A stretch of DNA of 64,000 nucleotides, taken from Marthasterias glacialis. Its lineage: Eukaryota; Echinodermata; Asteroidea; Forcipulatida; Asteriidae. The stretch is taken from contig OU452222.1 of NCBI GenBank assembly GCA_911728455.2, positions 19,044,559 to 19,108,558 on the forward strand. The letters are read 5' to 3'. Both the position numbers and the translations under genes were made by a program. Below are positions 56,504 to 64,000 of the stretch, piece by piece; position 1 is the stretch's first letter, and every line of letters starts with the position of its first letter. The notes below the pieces were generated by a model, which was given only the letters and a program-made list of their open reading frames with translations, searched no databases and was not told where the DNA came from.

Positions 56504-58261
56504 TCAATCAATTACTGAGAATCCGGGAGCCAGGTCACTCCGCTCTGCCACAAGCAATTCCACATTAAGGCGATCGATGCCCTGCCCACGAGTTCCTCTG
56601 ATCACCACGTCCATTATGTCGACTTGCTGTCGACTGATCGACGGAAAAAAGTCTGAGAGTTTGAGCACAAAGTTGGGCAACTCTGCCTGCCTCTCGGCAG
56701 CATCCTGCCCGCTGGAATCCACGACGTTCATAGGGAGGAGGCGCCTCTTGACTGAGCTCGTCGGGCTGTCCTCGTTGATGGTGGTGTGCATAGCACGAAC
56801 CTCTCTGCTGGCTGCAACTTCCCCGTTATGGTCGATCTCATACGCAAACTTGAATGCCATACTCACGGAGCTTGTTCCATCTTTTAGAGGGCAACTTGAG
56901 GCCTCCTTCATTTCACCGTTGGTCAAGCACTGCATCTGGTTTTTAACCCCTGTGTTTTTCTGGAGGTTCTTTTGGGGTGATGTTGAGCTGGTTGTTGCTT
57001 GGTTGGATGACGTTATGTTGTTTGTCTGTTGTTCATTTCTGACAAACGGCGATCGGTCCAAAACACTCGGCAACTCTTTCCTAACAGTGGGTTGTCGAGA
57101 TACTGGTGCAGTCGGCATCGGTGCACTGTCGAGCACGGGACCAGACAGGGCAAAGAATTCAGGGTGGACGCCGTTTACCACAAAACGGTCACTTTCATCT
57201 GGCTCTTCTTCCTCTTTTATGACAACCTGTGATTTGGTGATGTTTACTGGAACTGTCGAGAAGCCCGGTGCATTGTTCATCGTGTCAAGCCGGGGCCGCT
57301 TGGTGTCACATTCCTCAGATTCGGAATCAGAGTGAGACGATTCTCCCAAATAGCATCTGTACTCCGCTACGTCTTGCTGCTGCCGGGGTCTTGTAGATCT
57401 GGCTTTCTTTGGTGGATACTGACTGGTAGAAGGAGTTATTTCTGGTTGGACGACACGAGTAACTTCGTCATCAGAACAGGACTGACTGCCAAATGGGTTA
57501 TTACGTTGTGGCGACGAGGACGTAAGTGTTGGTGGATCTAATAACTTTGAGATGGCAAGTATCTGATACCGCTGCATCTGCGTCCTTGTGGCGTTTCGGT
57601 CGGCGGATTGATTCTGGGGTCGGTCAGCGATTCTGTTGGGAAGAATCCACGAGCGGGTCCTCTCTCGCGTGAGTTCCTCATCAATTCCGGCTCGGAACAG
57701 GATCGCGAACACGTAACTCTTGATGGACTGCGGGGTGAAATATTCGTGGAGCCCGGCGTCTTTTATCATGTCCGTCAGGTAGTGACTCAGGGTGTTGATA
57801 CCAATGGGGCTGTTGGAGAACTTGATGGTTTTCTGGTACTCCGTCGTCGGGTAGAGGGGCCTTCGAAAAAACTCTCCTTTGGCAGGGATAAACGTCATGT
57901 ACGTGGACATGATTTTGTACACACTGTTGGCGTTGGTCGGGTCTTCGTAGTGCTGAACGCTCCGGGTAAGTTCTCGTGGTCTGTTGACGGAATTCGCATT
58001 GTCGATAAACCCGACGTACTTCCCCATGTCGTCCTCTCCCAACCAGAACTGCTCCGTCCGGAGGTCTCGGGTTGCATTCCGTGAGTACACCCCGAAGGCT
58101 TTCAAGAAGTAAAAATATACAGCTCTACTGAGTCCCAAGGAGTCAGACAGATTTAGAACGTTCCTTTCCCAAAGCAGTCTTTCTGTTTCTAGAGTCAGAG
58201 CCTCAACGGGTCCACGCCTTCTCGGCGCAGGAGGGGTTGGTTCTTGCGAAGAGTCAGACAT
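56504..58261 (-). CDS. Intronless DUF3504 (Crypton/ZMYM-type recombinase-like) protein, 585 aa
   Basis: An uninterrupted 585-codon frame, the only large single-exon gene here. Residues about 22-240 resemble the DUF3504 domain of ZMYM2/3/4 and QRICH1, which derives from Crypton tyrosine recombinases: LLWERNVLNLSDSLGLSRAV, QFWLGEDDMGKYVGF, FIPAKGEFFRRPLYP, SPIGINTLSHYLTDM, and TPQSIKSYVFAILFRAG (176-192) followed by RERTRS. In active and classical members the corresponding box reads T-x-H-S-L-R, so His and Arg here are Gln178 and Lys181; enzymatic activity is doubtful. The rest (240-585) is low-complexity, with likely nuclear-localisation runs PKKARSTRPR (284-293) and KRPR (321-324) and a sumoylation-type IKEE (348-351). 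Ends GFSVID. Role unknown; perhaps a nuclear DNA- or chromatin-associated regulator. Confidence 0.85.
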   Translation of the reverse strand: MSDSSQEPTPPAPRRRGPVEALTLETERLLWERNVLNLSDSLGLSRAVYFYFLKAFGVYSRNATRDLRTEQFWLGEDDMGKYVGFIDNANSVNRPRELTRSVQHYEDPTNANSVYKIMSTYMTFIPAKGEFFRRPLYPTTEYQKTIKFSNSPIGINTLSHYLTDMIKDAGLHEYFTPQSIKSYVFAILFRAGIDEELTRERTRSWILPNRIADRPQNQSADRNATRTQMQRYQILAISKLLDPPTLTSSSPQRNNPFGSQSCSDDEVTRVVQPEITPSTSQYPPKKARSTRPRQQQDVAEYRCYLGESSHSDSESEECDTKRPRLDTMNNAPGFSTVPVNITKSQVVIKEEEEPDESDRFVVNGVHPEFFALSGPVLDSAPMPTAPVSRQPTVRKELPSVLDRSPFVRNEQQTNNITSSNQATTSSTSPQKNLQKNTGVKNQMQCLTNGEMKEASSCPLKDGTSSVSMAFKFAYEIDHNGEVAASREVRAMHTTINEDSPTSSVKRRLLPMNVVDSSGQDAAERQAELPNFVLKLSDFFPSISRQQVDIMDVVIRGTRGQGIDRLNVELLVAERSDLAPGFSVID

Positions 58262-59249
58262 GTTGCTCTCTAAGGTTACCCAATTACTTGGAACTTGTCC
58301 CAGCCGCTTCGGGAGTCAAAGGTCTTTCAGATTCAGTAATGTCTTGTTTGAGACAGGTTCACCTTCAAGTTTTAATGTCATTCGCTTTGGCGGGAAAGAA
58401 CCTCGTTGTTACCATGGGAAACCACACGAGTCAAAAGCGATTATCCACTGGCGACCTTATGTTTGTATACTCTCTCCGCGCACTATCTATTGGCACGTAT
58501 GCAGATGTGCGTGTACATGAACATTAGCAGCAGCGATCAATATGGTGGCCATTGTCTGGTAGCAGTTTGCATTCACTCTGTATGCTTTCGCATCCGCACG
58601 TTTCGGTCATCAGTACAAAGTGCACGTTTGACAATATTGCAGTGTTGCACTACCAGACAACTCTTGTCCGAAGAAATGTTAAAATACACTTTCTGAAGAG
58701 AACATTAATACACCAGTCAAGAAAAAGTATCCAGCCTCTACTGCTTATGTTCCTCACACAAGGCAGTTAAGTAGGCTATGAACATACAACTCATGTACTA
58801 AACATAACAGACGACTGGAATCTAAGCCTCATACAATGTGTATTGCCCTACACACACGAGTACACAATGCACTATACAGTACATGTACATGTATGTATGC
58901 TAAATTTATGCACCCAGTGCTACTATCCAATCCCAGGCCATTCATTCTGAGCCGTGCTTGCGTTGCGGCGTGCAGTGCCATAGTCACACGTCATGCACGG
59001 CTATTGCCATCACAGCAGTCTGGCCGTGCTTCGTTCGGCCACAGTAAATTTATTGTTTGTTTCTCGTCGGCGCCCGAATGGAATTATCGCCCCCTAACAT
59101 TGAACTGTTTGTATTGTTCATTGTTTTCAAACACCGCATGTAGAGCTACGGGGGTGGGGAATGCCACCAGATGGTTACAGTAATTCCATTTTAGCCATGC
59201 ATGTTCTTATTTCCCAGTAAATGCATCTGAAATATACAACTATGTCTAT

Positions 59250-59506
59250 CATATACTCTCTAAACGTAAAATAGTGTAAATCACTCGTTTTGTCCGCCAA
59301 CACTCTTGCAAAGAGCCATATGGCGGACAACTCTTTTTAGAGTGAAAGACGGGTATTTTCAACTTGAATAAGAGTAAAGTTCGCTCCAATTTCACTCAAG
59401 AGGGGTGATGCTCATTGATTTTCACTCTCAAAAGAGCCAAAATAACGGCACTCGGGCGACGAGAGAGTGGACTGTTTATTCGCTCATATACATTAAGAGA
59501 GTATAC
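59250..59506. repeat. MITE-like element with TATACTCTCT ends
   Basis: Left end TATACTCTCTAAACGTA and right end TACATTAAGAGAGTATA are inverse with two mismatches. The interior (GTCCGCCAACACTCTTGC, TTTTTAGAGTGAAAGAC) matches the decayed copy at 38557-38795. About 255 bp. Confidence 0.6.
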
Positions 59507-60131
59507 CTGTATATTCAAGTCCGTGGCGCCATTTTATAAAAGAAACATTAGGCCTACCATGAGCCGTTTTAAAATATGCATGTATATTTACAGAGAAGGA
59601 AGAAAAATATGAATAAATGAATAAATAAATTATTTCCCACTCATAAATGTTCAGTAATGGGTTGTCGAAAAACTTACAATAATGAAGTCTACAGTAAAAA
59701 CAGATTATAATAATTATTACAATGCTTTTATGGTTGATGCTGCGTTTGGCGTTTTGTCCTATACTGATAAAACTTGAGCTTGTCTTTGTCGCTTAGCGTT
59801 TAAATGACTTGAATTGGAGAATTTAAATTAACACTTTGAAAAATATTTTTCCCTCATCAATTTTCTGTGGTGGGTTTTCGAAAAACTTACAATAATGAAG
59901 TCAGTAAAAACAAATTATTTCTTTATCTCTCAATTGTTAATGTTATGCCGCTACATTTGGTGTTTACTTATCAAATAAATTCTATATAATTATTTGATGT
60001 AAACCATTGACCATTTTTGTTCTCATTTCATAGAACAATTAGCTGTCCCCTTTGTAATCTGTAATTATTTGCACCGAGGACAAAGAATATTGTTTTATCT
60101 ATACACTGATGTGTGTTAAAGAAGTATTGTG

Positions 60132-60829
60132 CAGTGGCGTTAAGGAGGCAAAGTCGCATGGGGCAGCTCCCCCCTGTGGAAAATCTCCCCCACCCCCGCT
60201 TGCCCCCTGTCAGCTTCTGGACACCGTGAAATTTGCACTAATCAGGCAATTTTAACTGAAATTTCCCCCTTACAAATATATGTACCCCGCCCCCTTTGCC
60301 TCCTTCAAAACAGATGCTGGCTGTTTAGCTGCGGGATTCGCGGCCTCGTTGGGCGATTTATTTGGGCGGTAAAATAAACATGATTGACTGCAGCATGACT
60401 AGAAAGGATCGTCCAAAAGTAGAAACATAAACATCCACTACATCATCTACCCACAAATTAGGCCGGTTTTCGTGGTTATTAAAAAAAACAAAAACAATGG
60501 TCACGATCTACTTCACAAGTTGGAAACCGCTAACCCACCTGATCATTCCGCTAGTTATTTTTTCCATCCGTTTAAAAATTTTACTGGACCAAAATTAAAC
60601 TCTAATTGTTTGAAATTGAATAAATTTTTAAAAAGTGGACATTTAGTATTCAATTTTTTTGATCCAAGTTATCAATAATGGTGGAAATTGAATTTCAAAA
60701 TTCATACTATGAGAGTCCGAGTGACGGACCCTGGCTTGGTCACTGTATCCGTGGGGGCTATAGCGAGTCAACAACCCATTACGTCGGATCGGAGAATTCG
60801 CGGCTGACCTTTGGTAACGCCACTGCCAT
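60132..60829. mobile_element. hAT-like non-autonomous element
   Basis: Left end CAGTGGCGTTAAGGAGG and right end GGTAACGCCACTG are inverse over about 11 bases; about 700 bp apart. The interior has C-rich sequence related to 48540-48600 in inverse orientation. No transposase and no clear 8-bp target duplication. Confidence 0.5.
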
Positions 60830-62285
60830 ATAGACGCATTTGCTGGAAAATGTGGACTTGGCTAAATAATAGGGTGCTGGTGCTGGTGTTCATAAAGTGT
60901 TTAAACAATATCTGCAGCCGAATCAACCAATATACGTAGTAAAAACAGCGCATAATGCTGGCGGCATTACGGGCAAGAAAACCTCGTTTTGAAAACAGAG
61001 GGCGAGTGCACTTCACGCTACCTAAATAATATACCCACTGGAGTCGCAGTATACATGCATCGTCTGCCTGCATGGTTCATGCGGGTGCACCACACTAACT
61101 ATACTCCCATAGCAACCAATGCTAAATGCTAAATATTCAAAAATACTCAAAAAATATATGAAAGTCTCTCAGCCTCTAGGAAACAAACCAAGTATATTTT
61201 CTGACAACTGAACTTCGGTTTTTTTTCAATTTTTAGTAAGTTGCCCGTTGAGAATTTTTGCTAATTGCCCCAAGAAAAAACACCCCCGAAAATGTCATTT
61301 TTCCCAAACCGACTTGCTGCCACTTTTTATGAAGCACTCCACTTTCCAGGCCAAATAGGACCATCTTTAAAGCCAACATTTATCAAGTCTACCTTGAAGT
61401 AAGGAACCCCCAGGTTGTGATAACTAAGCATAATGACACAATATATTAATTGTATGACCCCAAAAATATTGCTATTCAAAAAAAGATTTTTAAAAACAAA
61501 TTTTGAATATCAGTTTGGCGCACGATTTACATTCTTGACCTATTTAGTGTAGTGCACCCATGCACAAATGTGACTACCGTGGCTTTAAAGGAACATCATA
61601 CAGACCATGGAGGTACAATCCATGTACAGACATAACAAGAATAATAAGTCAATGACCGTTAATTTTCACGTTGAATTTCACGGCTTTGCTTGAAGGCTTG
61701 ATCAAGCCCCATTCACACTTCAAAACAAAACGTGGATTACAAGTGTTTACCCATACCCCGAGTGTGTTAAATAAAGTCAACATAGTTGAGTGCTGGGTGT
61801 ATAATTATTTAAACAATGTCTGCAGTCGAATCAACCAAAATAAAATGAAATCGTCACTGATAGTGAATAATATGCGGCTAGACGCAATCTTATAACGACC
61901 TAGTCAAAATATTGACTGGTTTTCCTAGTTGTTCAAAACTGACTAGGAAATTAGTTAAACATACGAAAATTAAAAAACAACAATAAATTTAGTCATATCT
62001 ACTAGAAGAAGTAATTGGATTTGACTCAAACCTTAGTTATTTAAATAATCCTGACTGACTGATTTTCAGTTGTTGGTCAAATCTACCTGGTTTATAGGCA
62101 AATCTGACTAGTGCTTTTTTAGAGTGTGGCGTCTATGGTGGCGGGCATGTACTACGGGGAGTGAAGTGCAGTACCATAAGACTTTGGCTGAACTCTGCCC
62201 CAACTGTGAGCGTGCTGAGGGATGGTTGGTTACACACAACCATGTTCCGACACCCAAATGTTCCGACAACCCTAATGTATTTTCC

Positions 62286-62332
62286 TTATCTTAACCCTAA
62301 CCCTTACTCTAACCCTAACCCCAACCCCAAGT
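62286..62332. repeat. Telomere-like CCCTAA tract
   Basis: About seven degenerate units: TAACCCTAACCCTTACTC, then TAACCCTAACCCCAACCCC. Too short and imperfect for a telomere; an interstitial or repeat-borne tract. Confidence 0.5.
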
Positions 62333-63576
62333 GTGTAGCCTAGATCGCATAGGGGTTATTAGTTTTCCCCGAAAGAGGGCGCTATCGAGCACATCCATAG
62401 ACAACTAACAAAAAATACTTTTTACGCACAATACAGTTATATTATGGTGACGCATGTGGTAAGCTGTGGATTGAGGTGCCTGCTAACAATAATGATAAAA
62501 TAGAGATTTAAAAACGCCTCAAAAGCGCTGTACAAAGCGATAAACAATAGTTAAACACCTTAAAACTGGTAACACCTAGCAGAAAAGAAGTAAAAAACTT
62601 TTTAAAGTACAAAAATAAGAAAGATCACCAACTTAGTTATAGTGCTGCATAAAAAGATGCGAGTGTTCAGCTGACTTATTGATTGTGAATTCCTTATCTT
62701 GAGGGGTATAGGGCGTTCCAGAGTGAAGGGACAGCCCGAGAACGCTCGTTCACCATAAGATAAAGACAGAGCAGTTGCGAATGTCAGTAAGTTGAGAGAT
62801 GATGAGCGAAGGCATCGGGTCGATTTATAGCGCTGGATTAGCTCTTCAAGATAGGGGGTGCAAAACCATGTTGGTCTGTCGTTAACGCCAAAATTTGTCG
62901 TTATCTAGACGTGAGTTGATACCCAGTGGTACAACTCTGTCAACTTCTGAAGTAGGCCGTTTCGGACGGCAAAACCTACTCCTTGGATCCTTGGTTGTTC
63001 AGGATCAAGATCTTTCCATAAAAAGGTGTATTGACCCTGTTCTTCCATAGCTGCCCTTCACCTCGTCTAGTCTGCGGGCTCACTCAAAGCAACGATGTCA
63101 AGGCTGAACTTTTGGAGTTCCCAAGTTTCATTTCTTGCTGGTTTTCGACCGTTTTTCAGTCTCAGGATTTTTTAAAGGATTTTCGGGGGTTCTTCTGTAC
63201 AATAGTATAGAAAAATGGGGGGGGGTACCTCCCTCTGCCACATATCGGGCATGGGATATAAGGCCTTTTACACTATGAACAATCTCCTTGGTGGATACTG
63301 GGTTAAATCCTTGTAAGTTCAACTGACCTTTTTACACTACAACATTACAACCCGGCGTTGACCCGCGCAGAGCTCTCTCTCGATCCGTGTCGACAATTTT
63401 AAAACGTGTCGGAAGCCGCAGTGTGAACTCGCAAGGGTTCGTTTTTGATCACGTGTTGAGTGCGTGGCGCCATCTGCAGTAATGCAGTTGAGTTTTCCCC
63501 TCTTAGACTGGTTCCCGGTCCCTACATCGTTTTCGTTCTGACTGAATATAGGGACCGGTAGCGGGTAATGAAAATT

Positions 63577-63612
63577 AGCATATACCTGGCAGATTTCTGT
63601 CAGGTATATGCT
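63577..63612. repeat. Near-perfect 17-bp-stem hairpin
   Basis: AGCATATACCTGGCAGA and TCTGTCAGGTATATGCT pair across a 2-nt loop with a single G-T opposition. Just upstream, CCCGGTCCCTA and TAGGGACCGG (about 63514-63560) form another inverted pair. Confidence 0.6.
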
Positions 63613-64000
63613 GGTTATATAATTAGCATATAGGTCTACGTAACCCCATAATGCAATGCGGCCTTTACACAAAACATGATGGGCACAGAGTCTCAGAATC
63701 TCCCATCGTGCCGACTATCGTTAAGAATGTTGTCTTGAATTTTGATGTTGAAGGTTGGTTCACTATATATCCAGGTGAAGGGTTACGATACACACGTGTG
63801 CTAGTGTCAAACAACAACATGCACACGTGACAAACGTTATCTTGAAAGCTAGAAAATTATCACTGCGCCCGCGCAATCGAGGGCCTATCAAAAGCGCCAT
63901 ATCGCTAGTAACTACCTAGACTTGACCTAAGTCATACTTTCCTCGAGTCCTTGTCCATCTGAACAATCGACAATCGATCCACCGCTGCAATCACCCATCG

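Larger units (their letters stand above)
58262..64000. other. Intergenic region, no convincing gene
   Basis: Upstream of the DUF3504 gene; its promoter should lie in the first few hundred bases, but no TATA box stands out. The remainder holds repeats described separately, a CCCTAA-like tract and hairpins near 63.5 kb. No exon-like sequence with family resemblance was found. Confidence 0.45.

Noticed and set aside
56397..57335. 312-codon plus-strand open frame
   Set aside because: It is antisense to the 585-aa DUF3504 gene; composition is that of a shadow frame and no family features are visible.

Overview
This is a piece of an intron-rich animal genome. It is AT-rich, has long introns full of non-autonomous transposons, and its proteins are close to vertebrate orthologues. 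The repeat content and protein character suggest a marine invertebrate deuterostome, probably an echinoderm such as a sea star. That taxon is an inference; no rRNA or mitochondrial marker is present. There is no bacterial, phage or CRISPR content.

Layout. (1) About 1.5-9.7 kb, minus strand: AHCY (S-adenosylhomocysteine hydrolase), 8 coding exons, 435 aa. (2) 9.66-10.41 kb: a divergent promoter region with four CCAAT boxes. (3) 10.4-17.5 kb, plus strand: V-ATPase subunit d, 7 exons, 349 aa. (4) 17.5-23.1 kb: gene-poor, repeats and homopolymer runs. (5) 23.1-35.8 kb, minus strand: RBM39-type splicing factor, 14 coding exons plus a 5' UTR exon, about 614 aa. (6) 35.9-39.0 kb: palindromic repeats, including a head-to-head pair of hammerhead-like motifs typical of Penelope-like elements. 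(7) 39.05-40.95 kb, minus strand: SC5D (lathosterol 5-desaturase), 3 coding exons, 283 aa. (8) 41-56.5 kb: repeat-dense, with a pyrimidine-rich block, a ~499-bp satellite array, a possible two-exon membrane-protein gene (47.9-49.6 kb, minus), a TTAA-flanked MITE family, snapback palindromes and LINE 3' remnants. (9) 56.5-58.26 kb, minus strand: an intronless 585-aa gene with a DUF3504/Crypton-type tyrosine-recombinase-like domain whose catalytic positions look degenerate. (10) 58.3-64 kb: intergenic repeats.

The four clear genes are housekeeping genes (methyl cycle, vesicle acidification, splicing, sterol synthesis) and show no shared pathway. Exon boundaries were worked out by hand: reading frame is kept across every junction, splice sites are GT-AG, and summed lengths are consistent. 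The most unusual content is the intronless DUF3504 gene, the Penelope-type hammerhead-like motifs at three loci, and the large family of foldback elements.
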